From positions 24,017 to 88,016 of the forward strand of contig CAIVLE010000088.1 of assembly GCA_903906635.1 (NCBI GenBank): DNA of 64,000 nt, written 5' to 3'. This document shows, piece after piece, positions 9,436 to 19,002 of the stretch; the stretch's first letter is position 1, and each line of letters starts with the position of its first letter. Position numbers and translations under genes: made by a program. Below the pieces are notes generated by a model. That model had not been told where the DNA came from and searched no databases. It saw only the letters and a list, made by a program, of their open reading frames with translations. This DNA is from an uncultured Burkholderiales bacterium. Lineage in GTDB: Bacteria > Pseudomonadota > Gammaproteobacteria > Burkholderiales > Burkholderiaceae_C.

Positions 9436-10323
9436 ATGAAGTTGAATGTTCCTAGTTTCTTAAAACCCGTTTTGATGGGGCTTTTGTTGACAGTCTCGGC
9501 CTTGGCCATGGCATTGCCAACCCCCAAAGACATTGAAGCGGCCGTGCGTGAGGGCCACATGGCGCAAGCCGAGTCGATGCTGCGCGAAGTGATCCAAGAA
9601 AAGCCCCAAAGCGCCAAAGCCCACTACGAGCTCGGCCAAGTGCTGGCGCGCGAGGCCCGCTACCCGGAGGCCTTGACTGAACTCAAGCAAGCCAAAACCA
9701 TCGACCCCACGTTGAAGTTTGCTGGCAGTGACGCCCAGTTCAATTCGGTCTTTGACAAGGTGAGCGCCGCAGCAACGCCAGCCGTCACGCACAGTGCCCC
9801 GGCACACACCTCGGTGCAAGCCGCGCCGGCGCCACAAGCCCCAGCAACCAGTGGCAGTTCTTCCATGAGCTACATCTGGATTGCCATCGCCTTGGTGGTG
9901 GTGGTGGCTTGGCTGGCCCGCCGCTTCGTGGCCAACAACCCGCCCAATGGTGGCGTCATGCAAGCCCCCATGCAGCCCGCCATGCAGCCTGCCCGCGGCT
10001 TTGGTGCGCAATTCACGCCCAACCAGCCCGGCTACGCGCCCCAAGCTTATGCACCTCAAGCGCCCAGCGGCGGCTCCACCATGACCGGTGCAGTGGTGGG
10101 GGGATTGGCCGGCGTAGCGGCGGGCTATGCCTTGTCCAAAGCCTTGGAAGGTGAACACCACAGTACCAATTCGCCGGCAGTCGAGCCCAACAACGCCAAC
10201 GGCGGCTATGTGCCTTTTGATGCGCCTGCGCGCCCTGATTTGGGCAGTTTTGACGCTGGCTCTGGCAGTGGTTGGGATGACAACGGCAGCAGCGACTCTG
10301 GCGGTGGAGACGACAGCTGGTAA
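9436..10323 (+). CDS. TPR-containing membrane protein with glycine-zipper and acidic Gly/Ser/Asp tail
   Basis: Signal peptide, TPR-like AKAHYELGQVLAREARYPEALTELKQAKTIDP, TM segment YIWIAIALVVVVAWLA, GGLAGVAAGYAL, tail SGWDDNGSSDSGGGDDSW. Confidence 0.8.
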   Translation: MKLNVPSFLKPVLMGLLLTVSALAMALPTPKDIEAAVREGHMAQAESMLREVIQEKPQSAKAHYELGQVLAREARYPEALTELKQAKTIDPTLKFAGSDAQFNSVFDKVSAAATPAVTHSAPAHTSVQAAPAPQAPATSGSSSMSYIWIAIALVVVVAWLARRFVANNPPNGGVMQAPMQPAMQPARGFGAQFTPNQPGYAPQAYAPQAPSGGSTMTGAVVGGLAGVAAGYALSKALEGEHHSTNSPAVEPNNANGGYVPFDAPARPDLGSFDAGSGSGWDDNGSSDSGGGDDSW

Positions 10324-11753
10324 TGGCGGTCAATGCTTTGAGGCGTGGCCGCCTGTTGTGCATCACGCTGGTGCTGATGTGCTTGACCGCGTGTGCCAGC
10401 TTTGGCCCTGAGCGACAAGCGTCGATTCCCGCCGCTGTCCAAACTTTGGGGCTCAAAGACACTGCCACCCCAGAGGTGGCCACCGATTGGTGGCGCGCGA
10501 TGGGCGACCCGGTGTTGAACCAAATCGTCACCCAAACTCTGCAAGGGCAGCCCAGCTTGGTTGTGGCGCGTGCACGCCTGGAGCGCATGCTGGCCATGGC
10601 CGATGCGAGCCGCGCCAACGGCGTGGTGCAAACCTCGGCAGCCGTGGACCTGTCGCGACAGCGCTTCACCGAAAACGGCCTCTACCCCAAGCCGATTGCA
10701 GGGGGTGTGTACAACAGCGGCAACGTGCAGCTGGGGCTGACATGGGCACCGGATCTGTTTGGCCAACACACGGCCGAATTGGCGTCGGCCCTGGGACAAG
10801 TGCAAGCGGCCCGTGCCGACGCGGCCGCCGCTGCGGTGACTTTGGCTTCGCAGGTGAGTCGCACCTACATTGCCCTGGCGCGCGTGGTGGCGCAGCACGC
10901 GTTGGCGCAAGACACGCTCACGCAACGCAGCCAACTGCAAGGTGTGACCCAAATGCGTGTGGCGGCGGGCATTGACACCCAATTGGAGTTGCACCAATCA
11001 GACGTCGGGGTGCGGGAGGCCCGCACCCAGGTGCAGGCGCTGGACGAACAAATGGTTTTGCTGCGTCATCAGCTGGCGGCTTTGAGCGGGCAGGGACCCC
11101 AGGCGTATGACGGTTTGACGCCTCAACTCAGTGCCTTGCAAATGCAGGCCTTGCCTTTGAGCTTGGGGGCCGATTTGCTCGGCCGACGTGCAGATGTGGT
11201 GGCCGCGCGTTGGCGCGTGGAGGCGGCCTCGCAGGACGTCGCGTTCGCTAAAACTCAGTTCTACCCGAACGTGAATTTGGGTGCTTTTGTGGGGGTCAAC
11301 GCCATTGGCTTGGACAACTTGTTTGACAACGGCAGCCGCCAAGTGGGCATCAGCCCGGCTTTGCGCTTGCCTTTGTTTGATGGCGGGCGTTTGCGTGCCC
11401 AACTGCGTGGCCGCGAGGGCGATTTGGACGTGGCCATTGCCAGCTACAACGCCACCTTGCTGGATGCGGTGAAAGAGGCCAGCGACGCCATCAACAGCAG
11501 CTTGTCTTTGCGCATGCAGCTGAGTGACCAACAGCAGGCTTATGTGTCCGCCCAAGCGGCGTTTGCCACCCACCGTGCGCGCTTTGCCGCGGGCTTGGTC
11601 AACCAGGGCGAGGTGCTCAATGCGCAAAGCCAATTGCTGGCGCAACAACGCGCACTCGTCGAAGTGCAAGCGCGCGCCTTAGACAACCAAGTGGCCTTGA
11701 TGAAGGCCTTGGGCGGAGGGTGGCGCGAGTTGCCACAAGAACAAAGAAATTGA
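10323..11753 (+). CDS. Efflux transporter outer membrane lipoprotein (NodT/TolC-like OMF)
   Basis: Lipobox LTAC; WWRAMGDPVLNQIVTQTLQGQPSLVVARARLE; RRADVVAARWRVEAASQDVAFAKTQFYPNVNL. Confidence 0.92.
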   Translation: MAVNALRRGRLLCITLVLMCLTACASFGPERQASIPAAVQTLGLKDTATPEVATDWWRAMGDPVLNQIVTQTLQGQPSLVVARARLERMLAMADASRANGVVQTSAAVDLSRQRFTENGLYPKPIAGGVYNSGNVQLGLTWAPDLFGQHTAELASALGQVQAARADAAAAAVTLASQVSRTYIALARVVAQHALAQDTLTQRSQLQGVTQMRVAAGIDTQLELHQSDVGVREARTQVQALDEQMVLLRHQLAALSGQGPQAYDGLTPQLSALQMQALPLSLGADLLGRRADVVAARWRVEAASQDVAFAKTQFYPNVNLGAFVGVNAIGLDNLFDNGSRQVGISPALRLPLFDGGRLRAQLRGREGDLDVAIASYNATLLDAVKEASDAINSSLSLRMQLSDQQQAYVSAQAAFATHRARFAAGLVNQGEVLNAQSQLLAQQRALVEVQARALDNQVALMKALGGGWRELPQEQRN

Positions 11754-11763
11754 AAGAAATTGC

Positions 11764-12975
11764 ATGAGCCAGATGTCCGCCAATGAAAAAGCCAACACCC
11801 GTCGCCAAGGCCTGCAAGCCATTGCGGCAGCCATTGCCGTGTCGGGGCTGGCTTGGGGGGGATGGCATTGGCTGTTGGGCCGACACCATGTCAGCACCGA
11901 CAACGCCTATGTGATGGGCCAAGTGTTGCAAATCACGCCACAAATCACCGGCACGGTGGTGGCCATCCAAGCTGAGGAAACCGATTTTGTGCGTACGGGC
12001 CAGGTGCTGGTCAATCTTGACGCGTCGGATGCTCGAGTGGCCTTAGAGCAAGCCCAGGCGCAATTGGCTCAGACGGTGCGTGAGGCCCGCGCTTTGTTTG
12101 CCAACACAGGGGCCTTGGAGGCCCAAGTCAAGCTGCGCGAGGCAGATCTGCAACGCGTCCAAACCGATGTGCTGCGCACTCAAGACGATGTGAACCGCCG
12201 TGCCCCGTTGGTGCCCAGCGGTGCCGTGAGCCAAGAAGAGTTTCAGCACATGAGCGCCCAACTGAGCGCGGCCAAGAGCGGCCTCAAAGTGGCCCAGGCG
12301 GCACTCGACGCTGCCAAAGAGCAACTCAATGCCGCTCAAACGCAAACCCAAGGCACCCGCATCGAGAACCACCCAAGCGTGGCGCGTGCTGCCGCCAAGA
12401 TGCGTGAAGCCTATTTGGGCCTGCAGCGCGTGAGCTTGTTGGCACCCATCGATGGGCACATAGCCAAGCGCAGCGTTCAGGTGGGGCAGCGCGTGCAAGC
12501 GGGTGCGACTTTGATGACCTTGGTGGCTTTGAACCAGTTGTGGGTTGACGCCAACTTCAAAGAAAGCCAGCTCAGTGAGCTGCACATCGGCCAAAGCGCC
12601 GAGATGCAAGCCGATGTGTACGGCAATAAGGTGATTTTCCATGGCAAGGTGGCGGGCTTGGGTGCGGGCACGGGCTCGGCTTTCTCGTTGCTGCCAGCAC
12701 AAAACGCCACGGGCAATTGGATCAAGGTGGTGCAGCGGGTGCCGGTTCGCATTGTGTTGGACCCCCAAGAGCTGTCCGAGCATCCGTTGCGGGTGGGCTT
12801 ATCGATGGACGTGACGGTGGACACCGCTGATCAGAGTGGTAAAAACCTGGCCGACACGCGACGCGAAGGTGCGGTGTCGTCGACCCCAATTTACGACACC
12901 TTGCAAGCCGCAGCCGATGCCCAAGTGCAACGCACCATTGCTGCCAACTTGGGCGCACCCGGCGCCAAGCCATGA
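11764..12975 (+). CDS. HlyD/EmrA family membrane fusion protein
   Basis: RHHVSTDNAYVMGQVLQITPQITGTVVAI; biotinyl-lipoyl-like and coiled-coil regions. Confidence 0.92.
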   Translation: MSQMSANEKANTRRQGLQAIAAAIAVSGLAWGGWHWLLGRHHVSTDNAYVMGQVLQITPQITGTVVAIQAEETDFVRTGQVLVNLDASDARVALEQAQAQLAQTVREARALFANTGALEAQVKLREADLQRVQTDVLRTQDDVNRRAPLVPSGAVSQEEFQHMSAQLSAAKSGLKVAQAALDAAKEQLNAAQTQTQGTRIENHPSVARAAAKMREAYLGLQRVSLLAPIDGHIAKRSVQVGQRVQAGATLMTLVALNQLWVDANFKESQLSELHIGQSAEMQADVYGNKVIFHGKVAGLGAGTGSAFSLLPAQNATGNWIKVVQRVPVRIVLDPQELSEHPLRVGLSMDVTVDTADQSGKNLADTRREGAVSSTPIYDTLQAAADAQVQRTIAANLGAPGAKP

Positions 12976-14570
12976 GCGACAAGCCTGCCGCAGACACGGG
13001 GCCCAGCGCAGCGTCTCCAGCCCCTGCCAGGCCTGAGCCGCTGAACGGCTTGATGCTCCTGCTGGGCACGCTTTCTTTGTCCTTGGCGACGTTCATGAAT
13101 GTGCTCGACTCGTCGATTGCCAATGTGTCCATTCCAGCTATTTCGGGCGATTTGGGTGTGAGCCCAGGGCAGGGCACTTGGGTCATCACCAGTTTTGGAG
13201 TGGCCAACGCCATTTCGGTGCCGCTCACCGGCTGGCTCACGCAACGCTTTGGCGCGGTGCGCTTGATCACCATGAGCATTGTGTTGTTTGTGCTGGCCAG
13301 CTGGCTGTGCGGCTTTGCTCCTTCGCTGGAATGGCTGGTGGTGTTTCGCGTGCTGCAGGGCTTGGTGGCCGGTCCCATGATCCCACTCTCGCAAACGCTG
13401 CTGCTCTCGAGTTACCCGGCTGCCAAGGCCGGCACGGCCCTGGCCTTGTGGGGCGTGACCACGCTGGTGGCACCCGTGGTAGGTCCGTTGCTGGGGGGCT
13501 GGATCACCGACAACGTGTCGTGGCCCTGGATTTTTTACATCAACGTGCCAGTGGGGCTGGCCTCGGCGGCGCTGACCTGGGGCATTTACCGCAAGCGTGA
13601 AACGCCCACACGCAAGCTGCCCATCGACCGTGTGGGACTGACCTTGTTGGTGCTGTGGGTCGGGGCCTTGCAGTTGATGCTCGACAAGGGCAAAGAGTTG
13701 GACTGGTTTGCCTCCAGCGAGATCGTGGTGCTGGGGCTGGTCGCCTTGGTTGGTTTTGCCATTTTTGTGGTCTGGGAGCTCACCGATGAACACCCGGTGG
13801 TGGACCTGCGTTTGTTCAAAGGGCGCAACTTTGCGTTTGGCGCGATGGCCTTGTCGATAGCCTATGGTTTGTTCTTCGGTAACGTGGTGCTGCTGCCTTT
13901 GTGGTTGCAGCAGTGGATGGGCTACACCGCTACCTCGGCCGGCATGGCGCTGGCACCTGTAGGTATTTTGGCCATCCTCTTCACACCGCTGGTGGGCAAG
14001 AAGGTCAACGCTTGGGACCCACGCTGGATGGCCACTGGGGCCTTCATCATTTTCTCTATCTTGCTGGTGCTGCGTTCGAAATACAACACGCAAACCGACT
14101 TTGCTCACATTTTGTGGCCCACGTTGATGCAGGGTGCGGCCATGGCGTTCTTTTTCATTCCCCTGACCACTCTGACACTGTCGGGCTTGTCGCCAGAGCG
14201 CATTCCGGCAGCTGCAGGCCTGAGCAACTTTGTACGCATCATGGCCGGTGCCATGGGCACCTCGATTGCCACCACGCTGTGGGAAAACCGGGCCGCCTTG
14301 CACCACGCCCACCTGAGCGAGCCCTTGAGCCAGACCCATGGGGTTTTCTTGGCCACGCTTGAGGGCCTGAAGTCTGCGGGCTTGAGCACCGAGCAAGCCA
14401 TGGCACAGATCAACCGCTTGATCGATCAGCAGGCATTCACGCGCGCCGCCGACGATATTTTCTTGGCCTCAGCGGGTTTGTTCATCGCCTTGATTGGCTT
14501 GATCTGGCTCACCCGTCGGCCCGCTCGCCATGTTGCAGCCTCGCCAGCGGATGCGGGTGGTGCGCACTGA
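12972..14570 (+). CDS. DHA2 family MFS multidrug transporter (EmrB/QacA type)
   Basis: FMNVLDSSIANVSIPAISGDLGVSPGQGTWVITSFGVANAISVPLTGWL; 14-TM-like hydrophobicity; ATGA overlap with EmrA-like gene. Confidence 0.93.
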   Translation: MSDKPAADTGPSAASPAPARPEPLNGLMLLLGTLSLSLATFMNVLDSSIANVSIPAISGDLGVSPGQGTWVITSFGVANAISVPLTGWLTQRFGAVRLITMSIVLFVLASWLCGFAPSLEWLVVFRVLQGLVAGPMIPLSQTLLLSSYPAAKAGTALALWGVTTLVAPVVGPLLGGWITDNVSWPWIFYINVPVGLASAALTWGIYRKRETPTRKLPIDRVGLTLLVLWVGALQLMLDKGKELDWFASSEIVVLGLVALVGFAIFVVWELTDEHPVVDLRLFKGRNFAFGAMALSIAYGLFFGNVVLLPLWLQQWMGYTATSAGMALAPVGILAILFTPLVGKKVNAWDPRWMATGAFIIFSILLVLRSKYNTQTDFAHILWPTLMQGAAMAFFFIPLTTLTLSGLSPERIPAAAGLSNFVRIMAGAMGTSIATTLWENRAALHHAHLSEPLSQTHGVFLATLEGLKSAGLSTEQAMAQINRLIDQQAFTRAADDIFLASAGLFIALIGLIWLTRRPARHVAASPADAGGAH

Positions 14571-14587
14571 GCCTGTGTGTTGAGGTG

Positions 14588-15505
14588 TCATCGCGTCTGA
14601 GCCAACAAGGCCTGGCTCACCACCTCTTGCGTGACCCGCTGTGCGGCTTTGTGGGTGGTGGTCATGGGACGCCGAGCCGACCACACCAGCATGAGTTGAC
14701 TCAACAACTGAGGGCGCTCGATGCGGTGGGTGCTGAAGTCTTTGGGCTGGGCAAAGTTGCTCAGGGTGTAAGCGGGCAGCACGGCATAGCCCAAGCCCTC
14801 TTTGACCAACTCCAAGATCGCATTCAAGCCATCGATCTCCAGCACGATGTGGGGCTTGCGGTTGAGGCGTTGCATTTCGGTGTCGATCAGCAAACGAAAA
14901 GCGTTGGGGCGGCTGGGCAAGATCAGCGGTAAATCAAACAGCGCTGACAAGGCCACCTTGGGCCGCAGCACGGCACCCTCGAGCTTGGCTTTTTTGCCCG
15001 CAATCAAAATCAAGGCGTCTTCGTGGAGCACCTTCATCTCCAAATCGGGTGCCGGTGGCGGGTTGTAGAGCACGGCCATGTCCAACTGGCCAGCGCGCAA
15101 GCTCTCCAACATGGGCACAGAAAATCCTTCGGTCAGCGACAACTGCGACTGCGGCAATTGGTCACGAAACGACAACGTCAAGGGCACGGTGATGAGCTTG
15201 GACAGACTGGGCGGCAGCCCAATCGATACACGCCCTGTGAGGGCACCTCGCACCGAGGCCAACTCTTCTTGTGCCACTGTGACTTGGTGCAAGATGCCGC
15301 GCCCGTGCTCGAGCATCACTTGGCCAGCCTGCGTCACCGTGACGCCACGCCCATTGCGCAGCAGCAGGTTTTGGCGCAACTGCACCTCCAGCTGGCGCAC
15401 ATGGCGGCTCAACAAGGGCTGCGGCAGCCCCAGCGCAATGGCGGCTTTGGTGAAACTGCCGAGCTCGGCCACACGGACAAAGGATTCGATTTGCTTGAGT
15501 TCCAT
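14588..15505 (-). CDS. LysR family transcriptional regulator
   Basis: MELKQIESFVRVAELGSFTKAAIALGLPQPLLSRHVRQLE winged HTH; divergent from the next cluster. Confidence 0.92.
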   Translation of the reverse strand: MELKQIESFVRVAELGSFTKAAIALGLPQPLLSRHVRQLEVQLRQNLLLRNGRGVTVTQAGQVMLEHGRGILHQVTVAQEELASVRGALTGRVSIGLPPSLSKLITVPLTLSFRDQLPQSQLSLTEGFSVPMLESLRAGQLDMAVLYNPPPAPDLEMKVLHEDALILIAGKKAKLEGAVLRPKVALSALFDLPLILPSRPNAFRLLIDTEMQRLNRKPHIVLEIDGLNAILELVKEGLGYAVLPAYTLSNFAQPKDFSTHRIERPQLLSQLMLVWSARRPMTTTHKAAQRVTQEVVSQALLAQTR

Positions 15506-15626
15506 GAATTTTTAGAAAAATGAATATCCTATTGTCTGTTATCTAAATTCGTTATATCAGCTAGTTCTCCCCAAGACCTTTGACATGACGGCCCAAACAG
15601 GGGGGAGGTCTCTAGAATCCAACCCC

Positions 15627-16343
15627 ATGCAAACCCAAACCTCCCCCTTTGTGCTGCGTGGTATTTCTTCCATGGCCACCAAAGCCATCTTGGCCGATTT
15701 GACCCAGGCCTACCAAGACCAAACTGGCGTGCAGGTTCAGATCGAGTCGCTGGGTGGGGTGGACGCGGCCAAGCGTGTGCAAGCTGGCGAAGCCTTGGAT
15801 GTGGTGTTGTTGGCCTCGGACGCGATAGAGCGCTTGATGGCCTCCGGGCATTTGCTGGCCAACAGCCGCTGTGACTGGGTGCGCTCACCCGTGGCCATCG
15901 CGGTGCGTGCTGGCGCTGCGCATCCAGACGTCACCACAGAGGCGGCGCTCAAAGCCGCTGTGCTGGCCAGCTCAAGCCTGGGGTTTTCTACCGGACCAAG
16001 CGGCACCTATCTGAACCAATTGCTGGCGCGTTGGGGCATCGCCGAGCAGGTCCAGCCGCGCATGGTGGTCCCGCCTCCTGGCACCCCCGTGGGCACTTTG
16101 GTGGCTCGCGGTGAGGTGGCTCTTGGTTTTCAGCAGCTCAGCGAATTGATCGCCTTGCCCGGCATTGAGGTGCTGGGGACTTTGCCACAGGAGGTGGCCT
16201 ACATCACCACGTTCTCAGGCGCTATTGCGCAAGTGATTGGCCACGACGCGACACGCGTCAAAGCGGTGCAGGCGTTTTTGTCGTTTTTGGCGTCTGGCGA
16301 TGTCTTAGACGTCAAGCGTCGCCAAGGCATGGACTGGAACTGA
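15627..16343 (+). CDS. ModA-like periplasmic-binding-fold protein without a recognisable signal peptide
   Basis: ATKAILADLTQAYQDQTGVQVQIESLGGVDAAKRVQAGEALDVVLLASDAIERL; no hydrophobic leader at any in-frame start. Confidence 0.75.
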   Translation: MQTQTSPFVLRGISSMATKAILADLTQAYQDQTGVQVQIESLGGVDAAKRVQAGEALDVVLLASDAIERLMASGHLLANSRCDWVRSPVAIAVRAGAAHPDVTTEAALKAAVLASSSLGFSTGPSGTYLNQLLARWGIAEQVQPRMVVPPPGTPVGTLVARGEVALGFQQLSELIALPGIEVLGTLPQEVAYITTFSGAIAQVIGHDATRVKAVQAFLSFLASGDVLDVKRRQGMDWN

Positions 16344-16391
16344 TCATCTCCCAACTCCTCTTTCTCTAACTTTTTGCTCTGAAGGTTTTAC

Positions 16392-17426
16392 ATGTCCCTC
16401 ATCATCGACGTCCACGGTCACTACACCACCGCGCCCAAGGCGCTCGAGGAGTGGCGCAACCGCCAAATTGCAGGGATCAAAGACCCTGCCTCCAAGCCCA
16501 AGGTGTCTGAGCTGAAAATCAGCGACGATGAACTGCGCGAGTCCATTGAGACCAACCAACTCGCCAAGATGAAAGAGCGCGGCTCAGACATCACCATCTT
16601 CAGTCCACGTGCGAGCTTCATGGCGCATCACATCGGTGACTTTGAGGTGTCTTCCACCTGGGCCGCCATTTGCAATGAGCTGTGCTTTCGCGTCTCGCAA
16701 CTCTTTCCAAATAACTTTGTGCCTGCAGCCATGTTGCCCCAGTCGCCCGGTGTGGACCCTGCCACTTGCATTCCTGAGTTGGTCAAGTGTGTCGAGCAGT
16801 ATGGCAACGTGGGCATCAACCTCAACCCCGATCCTTCGGGTGGTCACTGGACCTCACCGCCTTTGAGCGACAAGTCGTGGTACCCCATTTATGAAAAGAT
16901 GGTCGAGTACGACATTCCCGCCATGATCCACGTCTCCACCAGTTGCAACAACTGTTTCCACACCACCGGTGCGCATTACCTGAACGCGGACACCACCGCC
17001 TTCATGCAGTGCCTGACCAGCGACTTGTTCAAAGACTTTCCTACCTTGAAGTTTTTGATTCCCCATGGCGGTGGCGCCGTGCCCTACCACTGGGGACGTT
17101 TCCGTGGCCTGGCGCAAGAGTTGAAGAAGCCCTTGCTGTCCGAGCACTTGCTCAACAACATCTTTTTCGACACCTGCGTCTACCACCAACCCGGCATAGA
17201 CTTGTTGACCAAGGTGATTCCCGTCAAAAACATCATGTTCGCCTCAGAAATGATCGGTGCGGTGCGTGGCATCGACCCCGAAACCGGCCACTATTTTGAC
17301 GACACCAAGCGCTACATCGAGTCCACCGTCAACTTGAATGCCGAAGAACGCCACCAAGTCTACGAAGGCAACGCACGCCGGGTGTTTTCGCGCTTAGACA
17401 GCCAACTCAAGGCCCAAGGCCGTTGA
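16392..17426 (+). CDS. ligJ: 4-oxalomesaconate hydratase (amidohydrolase family, LigJ/PmdE-like)
   Basis: MSLIIDVHGHYTTAPKALEEWRNRQIAGIKDP; PCA 4,5-cleavage context. Confidence 0.9.
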   Translation: MSLIIDVHGHYTTAPKALEEWRNRQIAGIKDPASKPKVSELKISDDELRESIETNQLAKMKERGSDITIFSPRASFMAHHIGDFEVSSTWAAICNELCFRVSQLFPNNFVPAAMLPQSPGVDPATCIPELVKCVEQYGNVGINLNPDPSGGHWTSPPLSDKSWYPIYEKMVEYDIPAMIHVSTSCNNCFHTTGAHYLNADTTAFMQCLTSDLFKDFPTLKFLIPHGGGAVPYHWGRFRGLAQELKKPLLSEHLLNNIFFDTCVYHQPGIDLLTKVIPVKNIMFASEMIGAVRGIDPETGHYFDDTKRYIESTVNLNAEERHQVYEGNARRVFSRLDSQLKAQGR

Positions 17427-17447
17427 TATATTTTTTGGAGAAGCACC

Positions 17448-18131
17448 ATGTACGAACTCGGCGTTGTTTACCGCAACATCTCACGCGCTGATCGCGCCAC
17501 CACAGACAGCTTGGCCTCCTTGGGCTCTGCCACGGTTCACGAAGCCATGGGCCGTGTGGGTTTGATGAAACCCTACATGCGCCCCATTTACCCGGGTGCA
17601 CAGGTCTCGGGCACCGCAGTGACGGTCTTGTTGCACCCCGGTGACAACTGGATGATGCACGTGGTGGCCGAGCAAATTCAGCCAGGCGACATCGTGGTCG
17701 CGGCCATCACGGCCGAATGCACCGATGGTTACTTTGGTGACCTGTTGGCTACCTCCTTCATGGCCCGTGGTGCACGCGCTTTGGTGATCGACGCGGGTGT
17801 GCGCGATGTGAAAGAACTCACCAAAATGGGTTTTCCGGCCTGGAGCAAAGCCATCAGCAGCAAGGGCACCATCAAGGCCACCATTGGCTCGGTCAACATC
17901 CCCTTGGTATGCGCTGGCATGATCGTGCACCCTGGTGACGTGATCGTGGCTGATGATGACGGCGTGGTGTGTGTGCCTCAAGCGCTGGCCGCCAAAACAC
18001 TCGCCACGGCACAAGCGCGTGAGGCCAACGAAGGAGAAAAACGCGCCAAACTCGCTTCGGGCGTGTTGGGCTTGGACATGTACAAAATGCGCGAACCCCT
18101 GGCGGCGGCTGGTTTGAAATACATCGACTGA
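17448..18131 (+). CDS. ligK: 4-carboxy-4-hydroxy-2-oxoadipate aldolase (LigK/PmdF-like, RraA fold)
   Basis: [18 protein letters not shown]...[25 protein letters not shown]...CVPQ. Confidence 0.92.
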   Translation: MYELGVVYRNISRADRATTDSLASLGSATVHEAMGRVGLMKPYMRPIYPGAQVSGTAVTVLLHPGDNWMMHVVAEQIQPGDIVVAAITAECTDGYFGDLLATSFMARGARALVIDAGVRDVKELTKMGFPAWSKAISSKGTIKATIGSVNIPLVCAGMIVHPGDVIVADDDGVVCVPQALAAKTLATAQAREANEGEKRAKLASGVLGLDMYKMREPLAAAGLKYID

Positions 18132-18143
18132 TTGGCCAGGCCC

Positions 18144-18986
18144 ATGCGCACACTTCACCTTATGTCATGGCCCTGGTTGCTGGCAGTCTTGATGGCTTTG
18201 GGTGGGTGCGTGCGCACCTGGGAAACGGGGGGGGCGTCCTCCAGAGTTGCCCCCGCGTTTTCGCAAGTCGCACCCGAGGTGCAACAGGCCTTGGCCCCCA
18301 CCGGCGTGCTGCGAGTGGGGGTGTATTCGGGCAGTCCCACCTCTTGGGTTCGAGACACACACTCCGGGGCGACCTATGGGGTGGCGTTCGAATTAGGCCA
18401 TGCTTTGGGGCAGGCGCTGGGTGTGCCGGTTCAGGTGGTGACGTATCCGCGCGTGGCCGAAGTGATTGAGGGGCTCAAACGTTTTGAGGTGGACATGACG
18501 TTCACCAATGCCACCGCCGCGCGCGCCAAAGTCGTGGACTTTACCCCCGTCATGGTTCAACTCGAGCTCGGCGTGCTGGTGCCAGCCCACAGCGCGATCA
18601 CCCGTTTTGCCGATGTCGACCGCGCAGGCGTGCGTTTGGGCGTGAGCCAGGGTAGTTCATCTCAAGGCGTGTTGGGTGAACGCATAAAGCTTGCCCGCTT
18701 GCTGCCCATCCCCTCGTTGGATGTGGCGCAGCAAATGCTGCAGCGCGGTGAATTGGATGCCTTCGCCACCAACAAGGGCATCTTGTTTGAACTGTCTGAA
18801 ACAGTGCCTGGATCGCAAGTTCTCAAGGACCGCTGGGGGGTGGAGAATTTGGCCATTGCGATTCCCAAAGGGCGCGAGGCGGGCCGAGCCTATCTGAACG
18901 ACTTTGCCCAAGCGCGGGTGCGCGAGGGCGATGTCAAACGCATGTCCGAGCGCGCAGGTTTGCGTGGTTTGGCACAAACCCCATGA
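18144..18986 (+). CDS. Extracellular solute-binding protein family 3, predicted lipoprotein
   Basis: Lipobox LGGC; LRVGVYSGSPTSWVRD...YGVAFELGHALGQALGVPVQVV...DVDMTFTNATAARA. Confidence 0.85.
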   Translation: MRTLHLMSWPWLLAVLMALGGCVRTWETGGASSRVAPAFSQVAPEVQQALAPTGVLRVGVYSGSPTSWVRDTHSGATYGVAFELGHALGQALGVPVQVVTYPRVAEVIEGLKRFEVDMTFTNATAARAKVVDFTPVMVQLELGVLVPAHSAITRFADVDRAGVRLGVSQGSSSQGVLGERIKLARLLPIPSLDVAQQMLQRGELDAFATNKGILFELSETVPGSQVLKDRWGVENLAIAIPKGREAGRAYLNDFAQARVREGDVKRMSERAGLRGLAQTP

Positions 18987-19002
18987 CAACACAAGGACAA
19001 CT

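Noticed and set aside
12891-14396. 501-aa minus-strand ORF
   Set aside because: Antisense to the DHA2 transporter gene; low-complexity His/Gln/Arg-rich translation with no recognisable domain.
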